This document shows, in pieces, positions 34,247-43,028 of a stretch of DNA of 63,674 nt (positions are counted from its first letter, which is position 1; every line of letters begins with the position of its first letter). Origin of the DNA: SIG607 sp045537575 (GTDB lineage: Bacteria > Bacillota > Clostridia > Oscillospirales > Acutalibacteraceae); assembly GCA_045537575.1 (NCBI GenBank), contig JAZSPU010000033.1, forward strand, positions 1-63,674, given 5' to 3'. The position numbers and the translations under genes are program-made. Under the pieces are notes generated by a model that was not told the DNA's origin, made no database searches, and saw only the letters and a list, made by a program, of their open reading frames with translations.

Positions 34247-34663
34247 CTATGATTTTTTTCTGATTATAAAATAACTTATCCAATAGACCACGAGCAAGAA
34301 GCACATTGTCCCTGAAAGCACCGAGGCCATCTCTGATTTATGAAGAATTTGAAGCACAATAATCGAAATTCCCATTGCTATTATATAAATAATAAAAGCA
34401 ATGCTTTTGGCCTTATTAGCAATAGCAATATTTCGCTCATCGGTTTCGGCTATCTCATGCTTTTTAAGGGTTTCTTCATTTTTATTTATCAGAAAATAAT
34501 TTCTCACCCTAACCGCGCCTACAACTATAAGAGCAAAACCAAATGATGATAAATAGTCATTTTCCGTAGCAATAAGGCAAAAAGTAAGTATAAGCGCAAG
34601 ACCCAAAACAATATATCCAATACCAAAAAACAATCTCATTTTTAATTTTTTCTTATAGTCCAT
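34247..34663 (-). CDS. Four-helix membrane protein paired with XRE regulator (DUF2178-like)
   Basis: The 138-residue product has about four hydrophobic helices (about 10-30, 40-50, 86-106, 112-133) split by a cytoplasmic segment with KHEIAETDERNIAIANKAKS, a motif I associate with DUF2178-type proteins that are habitually encoded beside small XRE regulators. Biochemical role unknown. It starts 2 nt after the regulator gene, with GAGGAGG upstream. Confidence 0.75.
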   Translation of the reverse strand: MDYKKKLKMRLFFGIGYIVLGLALILTFCLIATENDYLSSFGFALIVVGAVRVRNYFLINKNEETLKKHEIAETDERNIAIANKAKSIAFIIYIIAMGISIIVLQILHKSEMASVLSGTMCFLLVVYWISYFIIRKKS

Positions 34664-34665
34664 AA

Positions 34666-34863
34666 TTAATCCTCCTCAAAGATAAATACTTTTTCTATGG
34701 TTGTATTAAAATATTTGGCAATTTTATAAGCAAGTTGCAAAGAAGCATTATATTTTCCGTTTTCCAATGAAATAATCGTCTGTCGAGTTACTCCTACAGC
34801 ACCTGCTAAATCTTCTTGTGTAACGCTATGTTCTTTTCTTAAATCTTTTATTTTATTATCCAA
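34666..34863 (-). CDS. Small XRE-family transcriptional regulator
   Basis: A 65-residue protein that is essentially one HTH domain (KIKDLRKEHSVTQEDLAGAV, then GVTRQTIISLENGKYNASLQ) of the Cro/YozG type. The start is TTG at 34861-34863, with GGGGAGG 7 nt upstream. The following gene encodes a membrane protein, an arrangement typical of these pairs. An inverted repeat downstream of its -10 box suggests autorepression. Confidence 0.9.
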   Translation of the reverse strand: MDNKIKDLRKEHSVTQEDLAGAVGVTRQTIISLENGKYNASLQLAYKIAKYFNTTIEKVFIFEED

Positions 34864-34882
34864 ACGAACACCTCCCCAAAAA

Positions 34883-34898
34883 GTAAAGCATACTTTAC
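34883..34898. promoter_or_regulatory. Probable autoregulatory operator of the XRE gene
   Basis: GTAAAG/CTTTAC with a 4-bp centre, immediately downstream of the -10 box. Confidence 0.6.
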
Positions 34899-34904
34899 AA
34901 TTCG

Positions 34905-34933
34905 ATTATATAACACTATCGCAAAAATGTCAA
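34905..34933 (-). promoter_or_regulatory. Consensus promoter of the XRE module
   Basis: Perfect TTGACA (34928-34933), 17-bp spacer, perfect TATAAT (34905-34910) on the minus strand. Confidence 0.92.
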
Positions 34934-34943
34934 GTGCGTTTTA

Positions 34944-34968
34944 CATTTTTATCTATGTGTTCGAACCC
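34944..34968. repeat. Right copy of imperfect direct repeat
   Basis: Ends in TATGTGTTCGAACCC; partner of 34211-34235 (20 of 25 identical). The GTTCGAACCC core resembles a tRNA T-arm, and a tRNA-Ser gene lies 184 nt away. Confidence 0.55.
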
Positions 34969-35008
34969 TTACTTATTGTTATAATTTGTCAGCAACAGTG
35001 ATACAAAA

Positions 35009-35105
35009 ATATTCATTATTCATCAGCAAAGCGACTTACATATTCAATATTCATTGAAAATCCTGTCGAATGAATAATGAATAATGAAAAATGAAAAATG
35101 AGTAA
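35009..35105. repeat. ATTCATTATT-type inverted intergenic repeat
   Basis: ATTCATTATTCAT and ATTCAATATTCATT on the left, with the complementary AATGAATAATGAATAATGAA and further AAAATGA units on the right. Low-complexity, palindromic and non-coding; part of the repeat-rich block next to tRNA-Ser. Confidence 0.7.
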
Positions 35106-35114
35106 TACAAAACA

Positions 35115-35146
35115 AAAATCCTGCCGACAATAATCGACAGGATTTT
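35115..35146 (-). terminator. Terminator after tRNA-Ser
   Basis: Stem AATCCTGTCG/CGGCAGGATT (one G-U pair) followed by T residues on the minus strand. Confidence 0.85.
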
Positions 35147-35151
35147 CGTTT

Positions 35152-35243
35152 TGGCGCAGAGAGGGTGATTCGAACCCCCGAACGGGTTTAAGCCGTTACA
35201 CGATTTCCAGTCGTGCGCCTTAGACCAACTCAGCCATCTCTGC
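35152..35243 (-). tRNA. tRNA-Ser (anticodon GGA)
   Basis: The minus strand gives a class II tRNA: acceptor GCAGAGA/TCTCTGC, D-arm GGCTGAGTTGGTCTAAGGC, anticodon stem CACGA/TCGTG around CTGGAAA (anticodon GGA, reading UCC/UCU), long variable arm AACGG/CCGTT, T-arm GGGGGTTCGAATCACCC and an encoded 3' CCA (35152-35154). All paired regions are complementary. Confidence 0.97.
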
Positions 35244-35267
35244 GTATCAATTGGCTGTGACTTAATG

Positions 35268-35296
35268 ATTATATAATAAAGCCTCCCAAAAGTCAA
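35268..35296 (-). promoter_or_regulatory. tRNA-Ser promoter
   Basis: TTGACT (35291-35296), 17-bp spacer, TATAAT (35268-35273) on the minus strand. Confidence 0.85.
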
Positions 35297-35315
35297 GAGT
35301 TTTTTATCTATACTT

Positions 35316-36314
35316 TTACAGATACATTCTTCCGACAGCTTCTATTCTTTCTTTAAGCATATCAACAAGGCTATTGGGAGATTTTACAACAATGCTGTCG
35401 GAAAACTGCAAAATCCAGTTAACAAGTCCGACGCTTAGGTTAACATCCGTTGAAAAAGTAAACCAACCCTTTTCGGAGCTTCTTATAAATATCTTATCGG
35501 AAAATCTGTCAACCACCTGTTCAAGAATTTCCTCTTTACACTTAAGTTCGATTTTTGTCATTTCGCCCGAATACATCTGAAAGCTTTTGGATGCGTAATC
35601 GGCAACGTCGAATTTATCCTTATAGATACTAACCTCACTAAAATGACGGGATTTTTCTTTAGTTATATTTATTTTTCTTGCTCTGTCAAGACGGATATGC
35701 ATAAGATTAGAATACTTTTCATTATTAGCCACTAAATAATAATGCTCATTCTGCCATATAAGAGCATAAGGCGAAAGCTTATATTCCTTGTTTTCGCTTA
35801 CTATCTTTCTGTCCCCAGAAATTTTTCTTATTGTATAAGTAAGTGTAACCTTTTTATTTTCATTTATTGCTCGGGAAAGAATATCTATATTATAAAAAAT
35901 CTCTTCATTTTCGCATTTATGACCGTTATCTATATAAAGTCCCTTTTCCCTTTTGCGTCTTTCCCCTTCGCTTAACATACTGTCAAGTTTTTTAACTAAA
36001 TCCCTTGTCTTTTTAACTGTAATAAAACTTGCCGCCTGTACCGCATCGGTAAGGAGATAAATTTCAGGAAGTTCAAAAAGCTTGTCCACAAGATAATACC
36101 CTGCTTTGGGGGTGCGGGTAAAAAGTATATCGTAGCCATAATCAATAAGCGCGTCAATTCCTCTATATACCGCTTTGCGCTCCACAATTATTCCCTTTTC
36201 AAAAAGCTTTTCGATAATCTGAGCAGTATTAACGGGATTTTCTTCATCTGAATAGGTTTTTAAAATATCAAGTATGGCAACCTCTTTTAATTGCTGTCCT
36301 TTTGACTTAGGCAT
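35316..36314 (-). CDS. WYL-domain transcriptional regulator
   Basis: The 332-residue protein has an N-terminal winged HTH (about 12-70: NTAQIIEKLFEKGIIVERKA, then VYRGIDALIDYGYDI), a WYL domain (about 150-225, with SPYALIWQNEHYYLVANNE and the IRLDRARKI strand) and a WCX-like C-terminal extension. Such proteins are ligand-responsive regulators, often of DNA-damage or defence genes, but no target can be assigned here. It overlaps the rnmV stop by about 28 nt and ends the alaS operon. Confidence 0.9.
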   Translation of the reverse strand: MPKSKGQQLKEVAILDILKTYSDEENPVNTAQIIEKLFEKGIIVERKAVYRGIDALIDYGYDILFTRTPKAGYYLVDKLFELPEIYLLTDAVQAASFITVKKTRDLVKKLDSMLSEGERRKREKGLYIDNGHKCENEEIFYNIDILSRAINENKKVTLTYTIRKISGDRKIVSENKEYKLSPYALIWQNEHYYLVANNEKYSNLMHIRLDRARKINITKEKSRHFSEVSIYKDKFDVADYASKSFQMYSGEMTKIELKCKEEILEQVVDRFSDKIFIRSSEKGWFTFSTDVNLSVGLVNWILQFSDSIVVKSPNSLVDMLKERIEAVGRMYL

Positions 36315-36892
36315 TTTTCATACACCTCTGTAAATTCTTCCTTGCTCATTATCCGCCCGAAATAATCAAGCATCGCATTTGCCGACATATCCTTTGGCAG
36401 ATTTAGATAGGACAGGAAAATTTCTCTTTGTTTCTTTGAATTTGCTGTTCCTGAAAGTCCTAGCTCATAAAAAAGAGCTTTTGTGACGGTTTTCTCACTT
36501 CTTTTTTCACAGCGTTCGGTTGTTACTCCCGCCTTAAAAAGAGCCTCGGTCACTACCTCTTCGCTTAATCCTTCAACACCTAAAAAGCCTTCAGCGCTAT
36601 GCTTTTCCTTGCGCTTTTCCTTGCCTTTTATCTGGGGAAGATAAACCTGAATAATTTCACCCTCGTCTATTATGCCTTTAAGGTGATTTCGTATAACCAT
36701 ACCTGCGCTGTCGCTGTCGGTCATAACAATTATTCCGTCTTTTTTTGCAAGAGTTTTTATAAGCTCCTTTTTTTCTTTATCCTTAAATATACGAAAGCCG
36801 TCAAGGCAGAGAATATACGCGTCAATAAAATTTTCAATATTTATTTTATCGTATTTTCCCTCTACAAGCACAGCCTGTTTAAGCTTTATCAA
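36287..36892 (-). CDS. rnmV: Ribonuclease M5-like TOPRIM protein (5S rRNA maturation)
   Basis: RNase M5 trims 5S rRNA precursor in Bacillota. The product has an N-terminal TOPRIM domain (KLKQAVLVEGKYDKINIENF with the catalytic glutamate; IIVMTDSDSAGMVIRNHLKG with the DxD) and a C-terminal DUF4093-type domain. A GTG at 36901 is in frame, but the TTG at 36890-36892 gives the family start (M)IKLKQAVLVEGKYD with GGGTG upstream, so it is preferred (201 residues). The 5' end overlaps holA. Confidence 0.88.
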   Translation of the reverse strand: MIKLKQAVLVEGKYDKINIENFIDAYILCLDGFRIFKDKEKKELIKTLAKKDGIIVMTDSDSAGMVIRNHLKGIIDEGEIIQVYLPQIKGKEKRKEKHSAEGFLGVEGLSEEVVTEALFKAGVTTERCEKRSEKTVTKALFYELGLSGTANSKKQREIFLSYLNLPKDMSANAMLDYFGRIMSKEEFTEVYEKCLSQKDSN

Positions 36893-37937
36893 CCGCTTCA
36901 CCCTTTATAATAATGTAGGAAAGTCTAACGATTAGTTCTTCTAAAACAATTCTGTCACTGCCCGAAAAGCTTTTAAGAGCAATATCGGCGCGTTTAAGCT
37001 CGGCAAGGCTGAGTCTCAGTTGTTTTCCCGAAAGAAACGCAAGGTTTTTTCCCGCCTTTTCAAGCAAAAAGGTTTTATTCCCATAAGAAAAGGTTTTTGC
37101 TACGTCGGTTATAGAAACAGACGCATTTTTTGCCGCATACATTCTGAACATATCGGTATAAACCGAAGTTATGGTAGAAAGAATTGCAATAGGCTTTATC
37201 CTTAAAAACAAAAGCTCGTCAAGTATCTTCAGAGCGCCACCTACGTTGCTTTTAAGAATTTCGGTTCCCAGCTCATAAACCGACTGTTCAATACTTTTTA
37301 CACAGACTTTATTTATGGTTTCTTTATCAATAAGTCCGCCCTTTTTAAAGGCGCAAAGCTTTTCTATTTCATTCTGCAGAGTTTCAATATCGTCCGAAAC
37401 ATATTCAATAAGATAACGGGCAACGTCATTTTGTATGGTAGATCCGCGCTTTGATACCGCAGTAATAATCATTTTAACAAGTTCGCCTGTTTGTCTATGG
37501 TTTATAAGAATATTTCTTCCGCCGCATTTATCCACAGCGGCAAGAAGTTTTTTTGCCTTTTCGCTTCGTTTTTCATCAAAGCCTATACGTTCAAACCAAA
37601 GAATAAATACCGTTTCTTCGATTCTTTCCTCCAAGAGACTAACAAGACGGTCAAAATCGGTTTTACTTGCCTCTTCAAATTCGTAGTCCTTTAACACCAC
37701 GCATTTTCTGTCCGCCATTAAGGGCAGCTGTTCTTTTGCGTCGTAAACCTCCTGCAAATCCACTTCGCCCGAAAACTTTTGAAGGTTAAAAACGTCATCA
37801 GGAGGAGTAACTGCCCCGATAATACTTTCGGCATTCTGCTTTTTTAAATAGTTATCATTACCGAAAATAAGATAACAAGGCGCAATATGTCCGTCCTTTA
37901 TATCGGTTTTAATATGATATTCATTACCTACCGGCAA
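36879..37937 (-). CDS. holA: DNA polymerase III, delta subunit
   Basis: Clamp-loader subunit that opens the sliding clamp. About 352 residues with the AAA-like fold start APCYLIFGNDNYLKKQNAES, the segment VFILWFERIGFDEKRSEKAK and the C-terminal collar ALKSFSGSDRIVLEELIVRL. A GTG at 37946 is in frame but lies within the ribosome site; the TTG at 37935-37937, 8 nt after AGAGG, is the better start. It overlaps the comEC stop, as is usual in Bacillota where comEC precedes holA. Confidence 0.92.
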   Translation of the reverse strand: MPVGNEYHIKTDIKDGHIAPCYLIFGNDNYLKKQNAESIIGAVTPPDDVFNLQKFSGEVDLQEVYDAKEQLPLMADRKCVVLKDYEFEEASKTDFDRLVSLLEERIEETVFILWFERIGFDEKRSEKAKKLLAAVDKCGGRNILINHRQTGELVKMIITAVSKRGSTIQNDVARYLIEYVSDDIETLQNEIEKLCAFKKGGLIDKETINKVCVKSIEQSVYELGTEILKSNVGGALKILDELLFLRIKPIAILSTITSVYTDMFRMYAAKNASVSITDVAKTFSYGNKTFLLEKAGKNLAFLSGKQLRLSLAELKRADIALKSFSGSDRIVLEELIVRLSYIIIKGEAVDKA

Positions 37938-39438
37938 TTTTTCCACCTCTTTTCAAAAATTTATAGGGTTTAAACAGGATTATATATACTGCTAAATAAA
38001 GCACTATAAGTAACGCAGTAAGAATTTGGGGATTTCTAAGCTCTACTGTACTGAAACTTAAATTCCCGAAAAAGTCAACAACCTTTACGAAGTAGTCTGC
38101 CAACATATCGGCAATTATAAAAAATAGTTTTTCCAAAAAGGGAACAAAGCCGAAAACTACAGCTAATACACAAAATACCAGCATAAAGGTTGTAGCAAGA
38201 CTAACTAAAAGGTTCACAAGTATCGACACAACCGAAACGTATCCAAACTGTGCCACACAAATGGGAAATGTTAATATGTACGCCGAAAGGGAAACGTAAA
38301 GAGTGTTAGCAATTCCTCTTAACACCTTGCTTTTTTCGGTATATTTTTTAAATTTGTCATCAAATAATTGCGGCAAAACAAGAATACCGAAGGTTGAAGC
38401 ATAGGAAAGCTGAAAAACAACGCTGTATAAGGCGAAGGGATGAATAAGCACTACCGTCATTACCGCAAATGCCAGACAATGTATATTATCTGAATTTCTG
38501 CCGAGTATTTTATAAATTGCCCTTACAAGATAAACTATTCCCGCGCGTATAACCGACATTGACATTCCGCAAAGGATACACATAAAGAACACAAAAGAAA
38601 GCAGTACCGCATTTTTCAAAATCTCATTTTTAAATATAAGACGCAATATTCTTTCAATGCCAATAGTTATAATTGCCAGATGCATACCCGATACTACAAG
38701 AATATGGCTTACACCGGCAGCCTTTACAGTATCATAAAATTTATTACTCATATAACCGCGTTCGCCTGTAATAACCGCCATAAGAACGTGGGCGTTATCG
38801 GTATTATTGAAAATTCGGCTGTTAATATGCTCTCTTAAATTTCCAGCAAGACCGTAAATTCCCTTTTGTTTTTTTACAGTGCCGTGTTTAGCATCAGCAA
38901 CCGCCTCAAGATAAATACCTTCGCTATAAAAGGAATGCCTATTTTGATTATATATCTTCTGATAAGTAACGCTTACACTTAATTCATCACCAAGTTCAAG
39001 TGTCTGCGCACCTTTGGTTAAAAGACATATTTTCGTGTTCTTCTTAAGATATAAAGAATTATTAACCCTTACGGTACAACTGCCGAAATCATCCTGTTCG
39101 GGCGTATTATCAGGAGCAATAACCGTAACCTCTATAGTATCGTTTATTCCATCAAGAGTGTTTAGTCTTTCGATATTATTAAATATTGCCACACTTCTCA
39201 AGCAGAAAAGCGTAAGTATTAACAACATAATGGCAAGGCCCTTGTTTTTAACAGTTACGAAAACAAATACCGCCACAAGAGTAAACAAGACGGCAGATAT
39301 TATGAGAAAGCCCTCACCCGCCGTCTTTAACAGAAAAGATAATATTATCAGTAAAACGGCTGTAAGAATAAGAAAAGGAAACTGTCTTTGGCCGCTTAAT
39401 GCTTTAATTTTATTTGAAGAATAACGGGAGCTTTTCAA
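37924..39438 (-). CDS. comEC: ComEC/Rec2-type DNA-uptake channel protein, lacking the metallo-beta-lactamase domain
   Basis: Polytopic membrane protein of 504 residues. After N-terminal helices and a soluble OB-like segment, the competence domain (about 220-490) carries GVSHILVVSGMHLAIITIGI, the CGMSMSVIRAGIVYLVRAIY helix and LIHPFALYSVVFQLSYASTF. Full ComEC proteins (about 750 residues) end in a metallo-beta-lactamase nuclease domain; here the protein stops after the last membrane helices (KPYKFLKRGGKIAGR). The start (TTG at 39436-39438) is uncertain, since no good ribosome site was seen. Confidence 0.85.
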   Translation of the reverse strand: MKSSRYSSNKIKALSGQRQFPFLILTAVLLIILSFLLKTAGEGFLIISAVLFTLVAVFVFVTVKNKGLAIMLLILTLFCLRSVAIFNNIERLNTLDGINDTIEVTVIAPDNTPEQDDFGSCTVRVNNSLYLKKNTKICLLTKGAQTLELGDELSVSVTYQKIYNQNRHSFYSEGIYLEAVADAKHGTVKKQKGIYGLAGNLREHINSRIFNNTDNAHVLMAVITGERGYMSNKFYDTVKAAGVSHILVVSGMHLAIITIGIERILRLIFKNEILKNAVLLSFVFFMCILCGMSMSVIRAGIVYLVRAIYKILGRNSDNIHCLAFAVMTVVLIHPFALYSVVFQLSYASTFGILVLPQLFDDKFKKYTEKSKVLRGIANTLYVSLSAYILTFPICVAQFGYVSVVSILVNLLVSLATTFMLVFCVLAVVFGFVPFLEKLFFIIADMLADYFVKVVDFFGNLSFSTVELRNPQILTALLIVLYLAVYIILFKPYKFLKRGGKIAGR

Positions 39439-39949
39439 GGAATATTATATCGTCGCGATTTGCCGCGTCTCCTTCTGCCAAAAATGCACAGGATGCAGCT
39501 TCTATACCGCCTGCGGTTTTCACAAGCTCTCTTACCGAAGCAAGAGATTCACCCGTGCTTATAACGTCATCCACAATAAGAACTCTTTTACCCTTTATAA
39601 GCTCTACGTCGGTTTCACCGAGATAAAGAGTCTGTTCCTTCTGAGTAGTAATGGAACGCACACTTACTTTTATGGGATTTCCCATATAAACCTTTATGCC
39701 CTTTCTTGCCACAACGTAGGGCTTACCCGACTGTCTTGACATTTCATAGGCAATAGGAATACTTTTTGCTTCGGGAGTAAGTATAACGTCAAACTCAGGA
39801 GCCTTTTTAAGAAGTTCGCCACAGCCCGCTACTGTAAGCTCAACGTCGCCGAATATTATAAAACCTGCTATATCAAGGGTATCGCTTACGGGAAATTTCT
39901 GTAAATTTCTGGTAAGTCCTGCTATTTTCATAGTGTGAAATTCAGCCAT
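39410..39949 (-). CDS. Type I phosphoribosyltransferase, adenine-PRTase-like
   Basis: The 179-residue protein has the PRPP-binding signature KRVLIVDDVISTGESL (about 120-135) and the APRT-like segments FDVILTPEAKSIPIAYEMSR and KPYVVARKGIKVYM. It resembles adenine phosphoribosyltransferase but is divergent; XPRT-like or regulatory (PurR-like) roles remain possible. The ATG at 39947-39949 is chosen over an in-frame TTG at 39955. It lies between the HIT gene and comEC, with overlapping ends. Confidence 0.8.
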   Translation of the reverse strand: MAEFHTMKIAGLTRNLQKFPVSDTLDIAGFIIFGDVELTVAGCGELLKKAPEFDVILTPEAKSIPIAYEMSRQSGKPYVVARKGIKVYMGNPIKVSVRSITTQKEQTLYLGETDVELIKGKRVLIVDDVISTGESLASVRELVKTAGGIEAASCAFLAEGDAANRDDIIFLEKLPLFFK

Positions 39950-39967
39950 ACTCAAATCGTCCTTTCA

Positions 39968-40306
39968 TCAGCCGGGAGGCCAAGCAAGATTTCTGCGTGC
40001 AAGAAGATGGAAATGTATATGTCCTACAGTCTGTCCGCCGTCTTCACCGCAGTTGTTTACAACTCTAAAGCCCTGCTGTAGATTTTCCTTTTCTGCAATT
40101 TTAGCAACTGCCTCGAAAACCTTTGCCACAAGAAAACTATTTTCACCGTCTATTTTATCCGCGCCGCTTATATGCTGACGGGGAATAATTATAGCGTGAA
40201 AAGGAGCCTGAGGTTCAATATCCAAAAAAGCGTAAACAAACTCATCCTCGTAAACTTTAGTGGAAGGAATTTCGCCTGCCGCTATTTTACAGAATAAACA
40301 ATCCAT
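39968..40306 (-). CDS. HIT-family (HinT-like) nucleotide hydrolase
   Basis: Small purine-nucleoside phosphoramidase of the histidine-triad family, 112 residues. It has the opening DCLFCKIAAGEIPSTKVYED, the FLDIEPQAPFHAIIIPRQHI strand pair and the catalytic triad motif VGHIHFHLLARR. The last residues (NLAWPPG) are typical of HinT. It starts 2 nt after the alaS stop; association with aminoacyl-tRNA synthetases fits its activity on aminoacyl-adenylates (known for HinT). Confidence 0.95.
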   Translation of the reverse strand: MDCLFCKIAAGEIPSTKVYEDEFVYAFLDIEPQAPFHAIIIPRQHISGADKIDGENSFLVAKVFEAVAKIAEKENLQQGFRVVNNCGEDGGQTVGHIHFHLLARRNLAWPPG

Positions 40307-40308
40307 AT

Positions 40309-42933
40309 TTATTCTCCTATCTGATTTTTAACTATATCCAAAACTTCTGAAATTGCCTTATCAGCAAGGGACACGTCCTTACCGCCTGCCATAGCGAAGT
40401 CAGGACGTCCGCCGCCCTTACCGCCTGCAATTTCAGCAACTGCGCGAACTATCTGCCCTGCATTTGCGCCCTTCTTAACAGCATCAGCAGAACAAGCAGC
40501 GGCAAAGGAAAGTTTTCCTTCGTTTATTCCTGCAAATACTGCAATAGACAGAGGCTTATCGCCCTTTACCTTTTCAGCCATTGAGCGAATTTCTTCGCTT
40601 GAAGCACCGTCAAGCACAGCGCTAACAATTGTAACACCGCCAATTTCCACGGCGTTTTTCATTATATCGTCAAGCTTTCCGCCTGCAAGCTTTGCTTCAA
40701 GAGTGGCTATCTTCTTATCCTTTTCCTTGCTTTCGCTTACAAAAGCGGCAGTACGAGTAGCCAGTTCTTCGAAATTAGCGCATTTGATTGCGGCTGCAGT
40801 ATTATCAATTATGCCTTTATAGTGAATAAGGGTATCAAGTACATTTACACCGGTAACTGCTTCGATTCTTCTTACGCCTGCGGCAATTCCCGATTCACTG
40901 ATAATGTGGAAAAGTCCGATTTTAGCGGTATTGCTTACGTGAGTACCGCCGCAAAGCTCAACAGAAGTATCTTTAGCGGCAACAACTCGAACAACGTCAC
41001 CGTACTTTTCGCCGAAGAGCGCCATAGCGCCGAGCTTCTTTGCTTCATCTATAGGCATTTCACGGTTATCAACCTCTATTCCCGAAAGAATAGCGCCGTT
41101 TACAAAAGCTTCAACCTCGTCGATTTCGTCCTTTGTTAATGCTGAGAAGTGAGTAAAGTCAAATCGAACAGCCTTTTCGTTAACAAGCTGACCTGCCTGC
41201 TCAACGTGGGTGCCAAGCACTCGTCTTAATCCTGCCTGTAAGAGATGGGCGGCAGTATGGTTTCTTCTTATCGCATTTCTTCTGGCGGTATCAATAACTG
41301 CATTTACTTCATCATCTTTAGTAAAGATGCCCTTTTCCATTGTTCCGAAATGCATAAATACTCCGCCGTTTTTGGTGGTATTTTCAACTACAAAACAGCC
41401 GTTTTCGGTTTCGATTATACCTGTATCGCCAACCTGACCGCCGCTTTCGGCATAGAAGCAGGTTGTGTCGAGCACTAAAATACCGCGGTTTCCTTCGCTT
41501 ATTGCATCAACCTTTTCGCCGTCAACAACAATAGCCTTTATCTGAGCCTTTGTAACTTCGTCGGTATATCCTGTAAATATTGTTTCCTCTACGTTATCAA
41601 AGGAAATGCCGTCACTCTTCCAAGATTCAGCATCAGCGGCTTTTCTGCCTTCTCTTGCCTTTTGTCTCTGCTGTTGCATAAGAGCGTTAAAGGTTTCCTC
41701 GTCAACCGTCATATTCTTTTCAGCAAGTATATCCTTGGTTAAGTCAAGGGGGAATCCGTAGGTATCGTAAAGACGGAATGCATCCTCACCCGAAACAACA
41801 CCGCCGTCTTTGGTTATATCGGCAATAATAGCAAGACCTTGGTCAATGGTCTTTGCAAAGGCGGCTTCTTCGGTAGCAAGAACCTTTTTGATAAGGGTTT
41901 CCTTTTCAGCAAGTTCGGTATAAGCGCCTTTATTTTCTTTAATTACAGCTTCGCACATTTCAACCAAGAAGGGACGGTTAATGCCAAGCATCTTGCCGTG
42001 ACGTGCGGCACGTCTTATGAGACGGCGAAGCACGTAGCCTCTGCCTTCGTTAGAGGGCATAATACCGTCGCTAATCATAAAGGTAGAGGCGCGGCTATGG
42101 TCGGTAACAGCGCGGATAGAAATATCGTTTTTGCTGTCCTCGCCGTAGGTTTTGCCCGAAATAGCGCAAACTGTATTAATAATATTTCTTATGGTGTCAA
42201 CCTCGAACATATTGTCAACATCCTGCATTACGCAAGCAAGACGCTCAAGTCCCATACCGGTATCAATATTTTTGTGTTCAAGCTCGGTATAGGTGCCGTC
42301 ACCCATATTGTTAAACTGTGAAAAAACGTTGTTCCAGATTTCCATATATCTGTCACATTCACAGCCGGGTTTACAATCAGGAGAACCGCAACCGTATTTT
42401 ATTCCGCGGTCAAAATAAATTTCGCTACAGGGACCGCAAGGGCCTGTGCCGTGCTCCCAGAAGTTATCAGCTTTGCCGAGACGAACTATATGCTTTTCAT
42501 CTACGCCGATTTTATCTCTCCATATAGCGTAAGCTTCATCATCCTCTTCATAAACAGAGGGCCAAAGAAGATCTTTTGGAATTTCAAGGGTTACGGTCAA
42601 AAATTCCCAAGCCCACTCGATAGCTTCGTTTTTAAAGTAGTCACCAAAAGAGAAGTTACCAAGCATTTCAAAATATGTACCGTGACGTGCAGTATGACCT
42701 ACACGCTCAAGGTCGGGGGTACGGATACACTTCTGACAGGTAGTAACGCGGTTTCTCGGAGGAGTAACCTCGCCTGTAAAGTATTTTTTCATAGGAGCCA
42801 TACCGGAATTGATGAGAAGCAAAGACTTATCATTGTTGGGCACAAGTGAAAAGCTGCCAAGACGAAGATGTCCTTTGCTCTCAAAAAAGCTTAAATATTT
42901 TTCTCTTAAATCGTTAAGGGATGTCCATTGCAT
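40309..42933 (-). CDS. alaS: Alanyl-tRNA synthetase
   Basis: Class II synthetase, 874 residues, full length. Domains: catalytic core (about 1-240; LINSGMAPMKKYFTG, RTPDLERVGHTARHGTYFEM and a cysteine cluster GCGSPDCKPGCECDRYMEIW), tRNA-recognition region, editing domain (about 550-720) with zinc ligands in NHTAAHLLQAGL and ELCGGTHVS, and a C-terminal DHHA1 domain ending with the GGKGGGRPDFAMAGG motif. It heads the operon alaS-HIT-PRTase-comEC-holA-rnmV-WYL. The 75-nt leader is too short for a T-box. Confidence 0.98.
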   Translation of the reverse strand: MQWTSLNDLREKYLSFFESKGHLRLGSFSLVPNNDKSLLLINSGMAPMKKYFTGEVTPPRNRVTTCQKCIRTPDLERVGHTARHGTYFEMLGNFSFGDYFKNEAIEWAWEFLTVTLEIPKDLLWPSVYEEDDEAYAIWRDKIGVDEKHIVRLGKADNFWEHGTGPCGPCSEIYFDRGIKYGCGSPDCKPGCECDRYMEIWNNVFSQFNNMGDGTYTELEHKNIDTGMGLERLACVMQDVDNMFEVDTIRNIINTVCAISGKTYGEDSKNDISIRAVTDHSRASTFMISDGIMPSNEGRGYVLRRLIRRAARHGKMLGINRPFLVEMCEAVIKENKGAYTELAEKETLIKKVLATEEAAFAKTIDQGLAIIADITKDGGVVSGEDAFRLYDTYGFPLDLTKDILAEKNMTVDEETFNALMQQQRQKAREGRKAADAESWKSDGISFDNVEETIFTGYTDEVTKAQIKAIVVDGEKVDAISEGNRGILVLDTTCFYAESGGQVGDTGIIETENGCFVVENTTKNGGVFMHFGTMEKGIFTKDDEVNAVIDTARRNAIRRNHTAAHLLQAGLRRVLGTHVEQAGQLVNEKAVRFDFTHFSALTKDEIDEVEAFVNGAILSGIEVDNREMPIDEAKKLGAMALFGEKYGDVVRVVAAKDTSVELCGGTHVSNTAKIGLFHIISESGIAAGVRRIEAVTGVNVLDTLIHYKGIIDNTAAAIKCANFEELATRTAAFVSESKEKDKKIATLEAKLAGGKLDDIMKNAVEIGGVTIVSAVLDGASSEEIRSMAEKVKGDKPLSIAVFAGINEGKLSFAAACSADAVKKGANAGQIVRAVAEIAGGKGGGRPDFAMAGGKDVSLADKAISEVLDIVKNQIGE

Positions 42934-42979
42934 TTTGGGTTCCTCGCTTTATAAATAAATATTATATACATACACAGTT

Positions 42980-43008
42980 ATTATATACCCTGTTCTTTTG
43001 TTTGTCAA
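42980..43008 (-). promoter_or_regulatory. alaS operon promoter
   Basis: Perfect TTGACA (43003-43008), 17-bp spacer, perfect TATAAT (42980-42985) on the minus strand. Confidence 0.93.
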
Positions 43009-43028
43009 CGATTTAAAAGTCCTGAAAG

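Noticed and set aside
35051..35296. Minus-strand frame spanning the tRNA
   Set aside because: It translates the tRNA-Ser gene and flanking repeat.
42934..43020. Possible T-box before alaS
   Set aside because: The leader is under 50 nt after a consensus promoter and lacks the T-box element.
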